Shown in pieces: positions 26,701 through 33,133 of a DNA stretch of 64,000 bases. The stretch lies in assembly GCA_947247005.1 (NCBI GenBank), contig OX365962.1, positions 6,917,201-6,981,200 on the forward strand, given 5' to 3'. A program made the position numbers and the translations under genes. A model generated the notes under the pieces. The model worked only from the letters and a program-made list of their open reading frames with translations, was not told the origin of the DNA and did not search any database. This DNA is from Spisula solida (taxonomy: Eukaryota; Mollusca; Bivalvia; Venerida; Mactridae). Within the stretch, counting starts at the first letter, position 1. The number at the start of each line of letters is the position of its first letter.

Positions 26701-29368
26701 GATCGCTAGCTTGATACAAAGTAACCAGTTTCACGTGGCACTTAGTGGATCAGTGTTTGCGAATGTAACTATACTTTTTCCAAAATATGTATCCAAATGA
26801 TTATACATTTTATTAGAAACATCCTGAAAAGTTTTGTCCGTCAGTGTTTGCGAATGTAACCATACTTGTTTCAATATATTCATCCAAATAACTTTGCAGG
26901 TTAACATTTCATTAGAAAAATCCTGGCAAGTCTTGTCAATCGATGTTTGCGAATACTTTACCATTTTGTATGCAAAATAATTTTCAATTGACCATTTATC
27001 AGAAATGCCGAAAAGTTTTAATTGACGAACATCTGTCAAAATACATGAGTTGTATTGTAATGGATTTAACCACATTTTGGACATATCGTTAACGCCGTTA
27101 GCTCTAATGGAAAAGGTCTTTGAAAATGCACATGGTGGAACATTCCAACTACTTTGGTTCAGTAATGTTAAAAACCGTATTTCTACCGTAACAAAGTATT
27201 GGAGTTATTATCTCCCTTTTAAGATATATAGCTGAAAATTACTAAATTTGCTTTCAAAACGACAGAATACTAGCTAATGCGTAAAAATAAATAATAAAAC
27301 AGTTTCAATTTTTAGCGATATGTTAACGTTTGTGTTATATCATTTTAGATTGGACAGTTAACTGCCAAGTCAAATAGTGTGGTTGAAATAACGTACATGA
27401 ATTCAACAACAAGCTTACAAAACAATCAAAAGACAGGATACGGACCAGGTAAGAAATCCTGTATAACATTGCCTAAAATTTAGGTAACAAATCTCACGGA
27501 AGCCGGACGATGTCCATGTATTCGATGTGTACTCGATGCCAAAGATCATATAAAATTTTGAAAATCTCGTACAAGTTTCGCTCGCGAAAACTTCTTTGAA
27601 AAATATCAAGTCGTATTCGAAATTTATTCAATGTCCAATGCATAATATAGGACATTCTTTACTGATGCCCTTAATATGTACTAAAATAAGACATTAATGA
27701 GAAAAATTCCAATGTATGAGCGTGTAGTGTACACAATGTTATATGTAAACAGGTGACTCACTGATGAATCGATTTATACACCAGGGTACTGTTTTATCAA
27801 AGGACTTACGGAAAACGTAAACTTACAATCAAATTTAAAGTTTTTGTAATTTGTTTACAATTAAAAAGTGTGGTAAATGGAGCTGCAATACTAATAAAGA
27901 TTCAGTAAATGAACTCCTACAAACCATATCCATCACCAATTTGCAGTTGTTAAAGAATTATAAAGAATTTAAATTTGAGCGTAACTTTAGTGCTTTGATA
28001 AAACAGTACCCAGTAACGTCCAACAGTACTGTCCCGATTGTACAAAATCGAAATCACACCACTTTAGACCTTATTAATACGCATAACTCGTTTAATCAGG
28101 TCAGTCACATGTTAACATAACATTGTTTATTATTATAAACATGGCAATTTCTCTTATACATTTATAAATTTAACATACATGTATATCCTTCCCGCTACCA
28201 CGATTTTTTGGGGGGTTATGAGAAATTCATATGGTCCCCATACCCCGTCCCTGAGACACTATTGACTTGCAGCACTGATATAAACTCGATACATCAGGAT
28301 GCTACACACCTACCCCAAACCGAAAGTAGAAAAAATTGTCAATATTTCGATTAAAGGTCACCGGAAATGACGATGTTTTTTTTTAGCTTGACAGACCTAC
28401 TTTTTGGCCCCTTTAGGGCATTGGTCCTGACCCCTTTGTCTAGCCTTATATTCCTGCTATAGAAAAATAAAAACTTTTTGGCGCTAAATGTTAATGCAAT
28501 TCCACAGGGAATCGTACCGCAATGGCGGGTAGGACCAGTAATTTCAGTTTTGTAAAATCTACGTTCAAAGCCCTCTTTAAAGGGGTCTAGCGGGCCCAAA
28601 AACCTGTGCACGACCCTGGGCCCGTAATATCCTGTAGTCTGGGATGCCTGTGTACCCATGACAGCAAAATTCCCGAATATGGGCATTTAGGTCGAAAACT
28701 ACGATAGGCCGAAATGGCCATCCCGGCGAGTCTGCCCTAGTACGCTATGGTAGCGGAAAGGATATGGAATGAATGAGTGTACGACTGATGCATTAGGGAA
28801 TTGAATTTTCTTGCCGTTTTATCTAGCTGTTTTGACAATAAAGATGCATTGTTTTGATATTACATTGTTTTTATGCCCCCGTATCGATAGATCGGGAGGC
28901 ATATAGTGATTCACCTGTCCGTTCGTCCCGTCCGTTCGTCCCGTCCGTTCGTCCGTTCGTCCGTCCTGGTTAACCCAAATTGACCGTTACTTCTAACATT
29001 AATATGGCTGGCTACAAAGCTTTCATACTTGCATGGATGTTGTATATGAACACTCTCCACACGCCTGTATCACCTGACCCCATTTTGACCTTCACCTTGA
29101 CCTAATTTTGGACTTAGACTTATTTATGGACAAGGCTTCCACAGGGGGCATAATCGTTTATTGAACGCAGTCTTGTTATACAAGTGACAGACCAGAATAA
29201 ACGGGACTATGATAAAATTTGAAGTGCTCGAATTGAAATAAAATGAAGTATTATAGAAATGAATAAATATCTCTCTTATTTTCAGGTCCAATGGCGGCTG
29301 TAGGAGTGGCCATGCCTGTTGTTGGAGCTGGCATGGGAATCGCATTCGCATACTTCTTCTTTAAATAA
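5722..29368 (+). CDS. LolA-like domain membrane-anchored protein, 16 exons
   Basis: Coding exons: 5722-5836, 6895-7045, 8185-8246, 8832-8974, 9386-9494, 10709-10866, 13360-13485, 13777-13888, 21123-21283, 22080-22181, 23153-23228, 23755-23878, 25220-25335, 26582-26764, 27349-27448, 29286-29368. All have GT-AG borders and compatible phases except exon 11 to 12, which is off by one base. The product is about 640 residues. It starts with a signal peptide (MWLQQFVILGVVLSGVLTQT) and ends in one hydrophobic helix followed by a single Lys, so it should be a type I membrane protein with almost no cytosolic tail. Two halves resemble each other: exon 5 (VYMGRTVVRDIIVDWWRSC ... TVDWYFS) and exons 9-10 (YEGQRSNRDIDCDTWIA ... 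TWEWYFA). The exon 4 motif FSAAGALHWGG and exon 7 PAGVVCPGR fit uncharacterised metazoan proteins annotated as LolA-like; that family name is from memory. Several N-glycosylation sequons are present. Function is unknown. Confidence 0.85.
6425..6775. repeat. 63-bp minisatellite in intron 1
   Basis: About five units of 63 bp, each made of three related 21-bp parts of the type AAATGAAATGATATTTTGTT. The multiple-of-three period leaves a minus-strand frame open, but its low-complexity product is not a credible protein. The array ends about 120 bp before exon 2. Confidence 0.85.
7140..8182. repeat. 38-bp minisatellite filling intron 2 up to the exon 3 acceptor
   Basis: About 27 units of 38 bp, of the form TTTGTCTTATGTCCAG then GACAGCCGTTACGAACACACCC. 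The last unit reads TTTGTCTTATGTTTTCAG and its AG is the real acceptor of exon 3 (8185). Overlapping open frames in this array arise from the stop-free unit and are not genes. Confidence 0.95.
9783..9984. repeat. 41-bp minisatellite in intron 5
   Basis: Five near-identical 41-bp units carrying ATCTCTTCAAATGGATGCTT. Confidence 0.9.
10177..10332. mobile_element. Foldback MITE with 7-bp target-site duplication
   Basis: The ends CACAGGAACTTGCATTTATA and its complement close a 156-bp element that is almost entirely self-complementary, with an inner pair CTAGGCCTAC / GTAGGCCTAG. TTGAAAC flanks it at 10170-10176 and 10333-10339. A CA..TG-ended element with a 7-8 bp duplication suggests hAT, by inference. 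It lies in intron 5 of the LolA-like gene. Confidence 0.75.
10956..11239. mobile_element. Complete MITE, CAGTGTAGCAATACCACGTG family
   Basis: The 20-bp inverted ends CAGTGTAGCAATACCACGTG are nearly perfect, and TGAAT flanks both sides (10951-10955, 11240-11244). Related copies lie at 3822-3957, 34483-34618, 53311-53733 and 62373-62750. This is the family's best-defined copy in the window. Confidence 0.8.
11308..11516. mobile_element. MITE, CCAGTCAGGATA family
   Basis: The ends TATAGTCCAGTCAGGATA and its near complement TATCCTAACTGGACTATA bound about 205 bp. Relatives: a degraded copy at about 51888-52046, and a copy split by another element at 59243-61240. Confidence 0.7.
11518..11672 (-). 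mobile_element. Fragment of TTAA-type MITE (15612-16034 family)
   Basis: The reverse complement matches the central part of the element at 15612-16034, including the CATTTTACTAAATG and AGGGGAGCAACTCTTGCAAA blocks. Both ends are missing. Confidence 0.6.
11706..11917. mobile_element. Truncated copy of the CTGGGCTGGTATTCACAAAG MITE
   Basis: It starts with GGTTGGTATTCACAAAACTT, like the complete copy at 19194-19458, but runs into the TTAA of the next element at 11917, so its right end is lost or shared. Confidence 0.55.
11917..12318 (+). mobile_element. TTAA-type MITE copy
   Basis: About 400 bp matching the elements at 15612-16034 and 32577-32970. It starts TTAAAGCCCCATTATCTCTC. The right end is more diverged. 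Confidence 0.7.
12424..12674. mobile_element. MITE, ATCTCCCGAAGCATCTCAA family
   Basis: Inverted ends ATCTCCCGAAGCATCTCAA enclose about 250 bp rich in CTCAAATTGAG-type palindromes. Other copies are at 12783-13028 and 31975-32232. Confidence 0.75.
12783..13028. mobile_element. Second copy of the ATCTCCCGAAGCATCTCAA MITE
   Basis: The left end is diverged (CACCCGAAACATCTCAA); the right end GAGATGCTTCGGGAGATTGG is intact. It lies 110 bp after the first copy, so intron 6 is largely a pile-up of MITEs. Confidence 0.7.
13640..13772. repeat. Pentanucleotide microsatellite before exon 8
   Basis: (GCATC)n passing into (GTATC)n and (GTATT)n variants. The last units supply the pyrimidine-containing run up to TTTCAG, the acceptor of exon 8 at 13777. 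Confidence 0.9.
14092..14239. mobile_element. Small MITE nested in the left foldback terminus
   Basis: AAATCTAATCACATAT and its complement ATATGTGATTAGATTT bound about 145 bp that is absent from the matching position of the right terminus, as expected for a later insertion. Confidence 0.55.
15612..16034 (+). mobile_element. Complete TTAA-type MITE, 423 bp
   Basis: The ends are TTAAAGTCTCATTAT and ATAATGGGACTTTAA, with TTAA at both borders. Full copies are at 11917-12318, 32577-32970 and 50604-51008 (opposite orientation), with a fragment at 11518-11672. piggyBac-like is inferred from TTAA. A short frame inside is not coding. Confidence 0.8.
16034..16480. repeat. Dispersed repeat shared with 35345-35720
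   Basis: Several blocks match 35345-35720 in order, including CGCGCCTTTTAT, TTGTTCATTT and CAATGGTCATTCCTATTGAC. The end points are uncertain and I do not recognise the class. Confidence 0.6.
16596..16676. repeat. Perfect 81-bp palindrome
   Basis: Two 40-nt arms are exact reverse complements around one central G (16636). The arm begins AAAATCGTAGTGACTTCAGA. No target-site duplication is evident. Confidence 0.9.
17030..18150. repeat. Tandem array of imperfect hairpins, about 106-bp period
   Basis: About ten units near 106 bp, spaced by AAGTCGGTAAGAGTGACTT. Each unit holds two half-units of the form AGAGTNACTTCCC...GGGGAGNNAACTCT, and each half-unit is itself an imperfect inverted repeat, so about 20 hairpins lie in a row. 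The first units (17030-17160) are degenerate. A related sequence occurs at about 55190-55250. Confidence 0.9.
18215..18440. repeat. Mollusc-style dispersed repeat
   Basis: It shares with 53095-53283 the order CCATAGCAACCACAGTTTT, CATACCAAGTT, GAACCTA, GGACGG-rich run, ATAGTCCC, GGGGCTAATAA. I recall this arrangement as common in mollusc genomes; its class is not known to me. Confidence 0.55.
19194..19458. mobile_element. Complete MITE, CTGGGCTGGTATTCACAAAG family
   Basis: The ends CTGGGCTGGTATTCACAAAG and CTTTGTGAATACCAGCCCAG are exact inverted repeats. Related copies are at 11706-11917 and 21776-22003. Confidence 0.8.
21776..22003. mobile_element. Diverged copy of the CTGGGCTGGTATTCACAAAG MITE
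   Basis: The left end is altered (GGGATGGTATTTAAGAGGCA), while the right end keeps GAATACCAGCCCAG. It lies in intron 9, about 75 bp before exon 10. Confidence 0.6.
22869..22942. repeat. Two-copy direct repeat
   Basis: A unit of about 37 bp (TTGGGTCGCGTACGCATTTA type) occurs twice in a row in intron 10. Confidence 0.75.
23242..23356. mobile_element. Foldback MITE with exact 8-bp target-site duplication
   Basis: Arms of about 52 bp (left start CACAGGGTATTGACGCATAT) are almost perfect complements around a tiny loop. TTACGAAC flanks the 115-bp element at 23234-23241 and 23357-23364. The 8-bp duplication fits hAT. High arm identity implies recent insertion, five bases after the exon 11 donor begins. 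Confidence 0.85.
24335..24642. repeat. Dispersed repeat with GGGAGGCATATAGTGAT start
   Basis: The ends match the copy at 28870-29174: GGGAGGCATATAGTGAT followed by a (GTCCGTTC)n run, and ATTGAACGCAGTCTTGT at the end. This copy is degenerate in the middle. Confidence 0.65.
24845..25092. mobile_element. MITE, CAGGGTACTGTTTTATCAAA family
   Basis: Inverted ends CAGGGTACTGTTTTATCAAA enclose about 245 bp. Further copies at 27782-28012 and 58995-59231. A CAGGG start is common in hAT elements; that class is inference. Confidence 0.75.
25345..25630. repeat. 95-bp tandem repeat, three units, after exon 13
   Basis: Units start GCTTAAATATCCAAAATAAC at 25345, 25439 and 25534. The first unit begins 9 bp after the exon 13 donor. 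A diverged relative is at about 23960-24100. Confidence 0.85.
25879..26112. mobile_element. MITE, GCTGGCTTAGAATGAGAA family
   Basis: The ends GCTGGCTTAGAATGAGAA and TTCTTAGCCAGC form an inverted pair. Copies at 36660-36885 (opposite orientation) and 43968-44213. Confidence 0.7.
26751..27020. repeat. Tandem duplication spanning the exon 14 splice donor
   Basis: The end of exon 14 plus its donor (CAGTGTTTGCGAAT then GTAACT) recurs 91 bp downstream (GCGAAT then GTAACC) and again about 99 bp later in decayed form (GCGAATACTTT). The rest of each unit, including ATCCTGRAAAGTTTTGTC, also repeats. The first copy is chosen as the real donor because its frame joins exon 15. Confidence 0.85.
27782..28012. 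mobile_element. MITE copy, CAGGGTACTGTTTTATCAAA family
   Basis: Both ends are recognisable and the interior matches 24845-25092. An open frame here is transposon DNA. Confidence 0.7.
28185..28766. mobile_element. MITE, about 580 bp, TATCCTTCCCGCTACCA ends
   Basis: TATCCTTCCCGCTACCA on the left pairs with TGGTAGCGGAAAGGATA on the right. A 111-codon minus-strand frame inside has no recognised domain and I do not call it a gene. Confidence 0.65.
28870..29174. repeat. Dispersed repeat with (GTCCGTTC)n run
   Basis: The better-preserved copy of the family at 24335-24642: GGGAGGCATATAGTGATT, a GTCCGTTC microsatellite, then a body ending ATTGAACGCAGTCTTGTT. It ends 111 bp before the last exon of the LolA-like gene. 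Confidence 0.7.
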
Positions 29369-29714
29369 ACATTACGTCATTAGTGTCATCAAATATTGAC
29401 TCATTTAACACGAACCATGAAAAACAACTACAACAATAAGGCGATTATCAATCATGTAAATGGTCTGTGACGTCACAAGGACATTTTGCAAAGTTTTGGG
29501 GTTATGATATTTTGTGTTTGTAGTGTATTTGTTTGGATACATTCTAAGTAGCGAACAATAATGCTTGACGTGACGTCATTGACACCTTGAGTTAATCGAT
29601 GCACTGATAATTCATCGCTTTATGTCTATTTAATATTCGTATGGTTTTTTTATATTATAATTGTTTTGCATATCTACTGTGGCTTCTTCAACGTGTATCT
29701 AGAAGAATATTACC

Positions 29715-29720
29715 AATAAA
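29715..29720 (+). promoter_or_regulatory. Polyadenylation signal of the LolA-like gene
   Basis: AATAAA lies 347 bp after the stop codon at 29366-29368 and is the first canonical signal downstream on this strand that I find. Confidence 0.6.
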
Positions 29721-29740
29721 CGATAGGTCAAGAGTATAAC

Positions 29741-30184
29741 ACGGTGTCCCGTTAGGGCCATCGCTGCATATTTACTTAAAAGTCAATATTACGATAGTGA
29801 AAAGTCGATAGTACGATAGTGATAATTCAATAACACGATAATGAAAAGGCCGATAGTACGATAGTGATAATTCAATAACACGATAATGAAAAGCCGATAG
29901 TACGATAGTGATAATTCAATAACACGATAATGAAAAGTCGATAGTACGATAGTGATAATTCAATAACACGATAATGAAAAGTCGATAGTACGATAGTGAT
30001 AATTCAATAACACGATAATGAAAAGTCGATAGTACGATAGTGATAATTCAATAACACGATAATAAAAAGTCGATAGTACGATAGTCACAATTCAATAACA
30101 CGATAATGAAAAGCCGACATTACGATAGCAATTTCGTTGTTTCGACTTACTTTTATGCAGCGATGGCCCTGACAGGACACCGTA
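29741..30184. mobile_element. TIR element with an internal 44-bp minisatellite
   Basis: The outer ends ACGGTGTCC...AGGGCCATCGCTGCATA and TATGCAGCGATGGCCCT...GGACACCGT are inverted repeats. Between them about seven 44-bp units carry GATAGTACGATAGTGATAAT. The inside is tandem DNA only. The layout recalls mollusc elements with a satellite core, by analogy only. It starts about 20 bp after the polyadenylation signal of the LolA-like gene. Confidence 0.8.
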
Positions 30185-30517
30185 GTGTAATACGTATGCA
30201 CTTCACGTCGTAGATAGATAAAAACGTCGAATGTGTGGTTCAAATTAATTGAGTTACATTTGCGTAATTAACGTTACTTACCTTGTACCTGATCCTTTTC
30301 AAATATGTTTTCTGATAGATCTAGATATATATTTCCATAAGTTTCAAATCCAACGAGAAAATAGTTGTCATTAAAAGTGTAATTAATGCTAACAGTGGTT
30401 GTCTTGTGATTTATACAGTTTTAACAACGGATGTGTAGAAATACTGACGACCTTGTGTTAGCGGTTACCCGAGTTATGGTGCCACGCGGGTATTTGATCT
30501 ACCTGTACCTAAAGCTG

Positions 30518-30890
30518 CATAGGCGGATCCAAGGGGGGGGGTGGACCCGGCGCACGCCCCCACCCCCCCCCCCTAAAATCGCCAAAGTAAAGTCAATTCA
30601 TTTGTTGTATCACACTAAATCACATATTTAAAGTCATTTTGTTCTGCAATTAACATTTTCCACTAACCACAGACACTTCTTATGCACTTTTGGGCATTAT
30701 AAGAAGGTACTTTGATGCAAGCACATAAGGTGCGACATGCTCGAGGAGTGCTTGTCTAAGCATTAAAAATCACTAAAATCGAGGAGCTACCGGGGTGATT
30801 CGCCCCCCTGGACCCCCAGCTCATTTTTCATTTGACGCCCCCCCCCCCCCCCATCACTAAATCCTGGATCCGCTCCTGAGCTGTGCAAGA
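30518..30890. mobile_element. MITE with GCGGATCC ends and G/C homopolymer runs
   Basis: The left GGCGGATCCAAGGGGGGG and right AATCCTGGATCCGC are inverted. Runs of 9-15 G or C lie just inside. The CGGATCCAG-type end is familiar from hAT non-autonomous elements, by recall. Homopolymer lengths may be unreliable. Confidence 0.6.
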
Positions 30891-31160
30891 AATATCAAAT
30901 ACTCATGAAGAAAGTCTTCAAAAGGTTTTAAAACGACGTCATGTTGACTAATTACAAACACATTTTGTTTGTTGTTCAATAATAAAAGATAAACCGTAAT
31001 GTAATGTTCATCAATCAATGACGTATACATAATATTACACCTTTCTACTCAGGAATTAAATTACTTCTAAATCAAAATGTGTTCAAAATGCGACGGACGG
31101 TTGTGGTTATGCTGTCCAATGGTTCGCGGATTTTTGATCTAATGTATAATGTCCATGTTA

Positions 31161-31896
31161 TAGTCAGAACATATTAAGTAAATTTTAATGATTAAAAAGG
31201 GCGGAGCGAGCGAACCGAGTCCTTTTTAGTCACTAAAATTTACTGAATATCTTCTAACTGGCTTAGAGTATAACGTTCTGCATTCTGATTGGCCGATAGA
31301 AATTAGCGCTAAAGCATGACGTCAAGTCAGTGAAGTATGGAGCCATATAACTGCCACCACTTAACTCTAAGATTTCATGAAAACTTTCGTAAAAATTACG
31401 GGGTATTTCATGAAAAAATATAATTATCATGAAGACAGATAAATTATCTTAACACGAAATTCTGCTTGTTAGTGCTCTTTACTGACACCACATAAAGATG
31501 ATGCTTTCACGAAACTAAATAAGTTTTTCATAAAAGCATAAAAATGTTTCGCAAAACGTAAAGATGTTTTGGTGAAAATAATCGACTTGTGAAAAGTTTC
31601 GCGAAACGTAAACATGTCTTCGTGAAAAATAATTCACTTTCGTAAAAAGTAGGTTGGTTTCTTAAAAAAAATAACAGGAATGTTGTGGCAGATCAAAGAA
31701 GAAACTGGCAATTTTTCACGTTAAGATATTTATATTGCATTCATAACATATTTCTGTTTTCATGAAATCCCTCGTTAATTTCACGAAATATATCATGAAA
31801 ATTATTATTTATGTGGTGGCAGTAATATGGCTCCTTAGTGAAGAGAAAATTTTAATGATTAAATTTTCATTTAGTTATATTCTAACTTAGAAGTGC
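31161..31896. mobile_element. TIR element interrupted by a hAT-like MITE
   Basis: Blocks at 31161-31335 and 31836-31896 match the reverse complement of 33892-34163, including ACATATTAAGTAAATTTTAA and CTGATTGGCCGAT. The copy here is split by the 500-bp element at 31336-31835. Confidence 0.75.
31336..31835. mobile_element. hAT-like MITE, 500 bp, TATGGAGCCATATAACTGCC ends
   Basis: The ends are TATGGAGCCATATAACTGCC and GGCAGTAATATGGCTCCT. Flanking octamers CAGTGAAG (31328-31335) and TAGTGAAG (31836-31843) are a 7/8 match, and the unoccupied copy at 33892-34163 has a single TGTGAAG there. The interior is full of TTTCRTGAAA palindromes. A second copy is at 51364-51852. Confidence 0.85.
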
Positions 31897-31974
31897 ATTT
31901 CGTTACAGTGAAATTACCATGACGGCCATTCTGTGTTTGGTGCTTTATCGACGTCATACATCTGACGTCACCGA

Positions 31975-32232
31975 TCTACCGAAGCATCGCAAGTAAAAAT
32001 CTCAGCTCAAATTGAGATTTATCTTAAGTCATAGATCTAGTATGAATTTTAGATAAATCGGAAGTTCGAACTTTTGAAATCGTATTGTAATAAAATCAGA
32101 ATAATGGATCTGTTTTGCGAGGCGAATTTTGAGTCCAGTATCTCATGAAAAGAAACATAAATCTAGTACTAAATATACATAGCATTATTTGAGATGAGAT
32201 TTAGCTCAAATTGAGATTCTTTGGGAGATCGG
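31975..32232. mobile_element. Third copy of the ATCTCCCGAAGCATCTCAA MITE
   Basis: Diverged ends GATCTACCGAAGCATCGCAA and TTGAGATTCTTTGGGAGATC, with CTCAAATTGAG palindromes inside. Confidence 0.65.
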
Positions 32233-32576
32233 GGCAAGGCTACAAATTATTGGATGGTGTTTGATATGGACATAAGAAATAAACAATATGTACCATAAGT
32301 TTAATGTGTTACATAAATACCAAACAATAGATATATATTTATTATCCATGGCCTATATCTCTGCCAAATAGAATCTAGCCACTCATAAAACGAGCAGTAA
32401 CATTTTAATGTTGTGACGTCATAAAACGTAACCATAAACGTCACGCGAGGTAACACTTCATTACACGACACGATATAGATCTTCGCCACAAAAAACTTAG
32501 ACAACGACCATTTTCGTTCAGTACCTCTGTCATAGACAAACAAAGTTCCTAGTACAATTTTGACGTTTAAAGCAAC

Positions 32577-32970
32577 ATTATCTCTCCCAAGACCTTTTTA
32601 TCGATCATCCAGTAAATAGACTAGTTACAAAGTATTGGGATATTTTTCACAAATGACCAATAATTGACGACATAATGTTAAATGTATCTGTCGAAATATC
32701 TGCCAAAATCACATTTTAGTGAAATGTATGGATGACAAAATACTACTTTTGCAAGAGATGCTTCCCTTCGATTATAAATTGTGCAGTTTTGTTAATAATT
32801 CATTATTTTGTAAACAAACCAACTGGAGGTTGTATTTAATTTTCTTCCATCATATGGTGTTTTCCATCCTTAGGACTCATCTAAAAGTGCTCAAAATACA
32901 TGGGTCTACAAATAGATTATCAAGTTATTGCTTTTTGAAAGTAGCCGTTTAAGGCTTAATGTGGCTTTAA
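32577..32970 (+). mobile_element. TTAA-type MITE copy
   Basis: It matches 15612-16034 along its length, with TTAA at both borders. It lies just beyond the likely 3' end of the Frizzled-domain gene. Confidence 0.75.
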
Positions 32971-33018
32971 AACAACGCCGTGTTGACTAATTAGTAAATA
33001 CCAACAAACGTTTTCAGT

Positions 33019-33024
33019 TTAATA
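33019..33024 (-). promoter_or_regulatory. Possible polyadenylation signal of the Frizzled-domain gene
   Basis: The minus strand reads ATTAAA about 110 bp after the stop codon. It is the common variant signal; no canonical AATAAA is nearer. Confidence 0.35.
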
Positions 33025-33133
33025 ATAAACTATCTTATGTGCATCATTTCTGCCCATAGGCCAATGGCGTTTTAAAATAATGCACAAAAATGAATGACGT
33101 CACTGAACAATTTTTGCACATAAATCAATGACG

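Noticed and set aside
28351..28686. 111-codon minus-strand frame
   Set aside because: It lies wholly inside a MITE with matched ends and has no recognisable domain.
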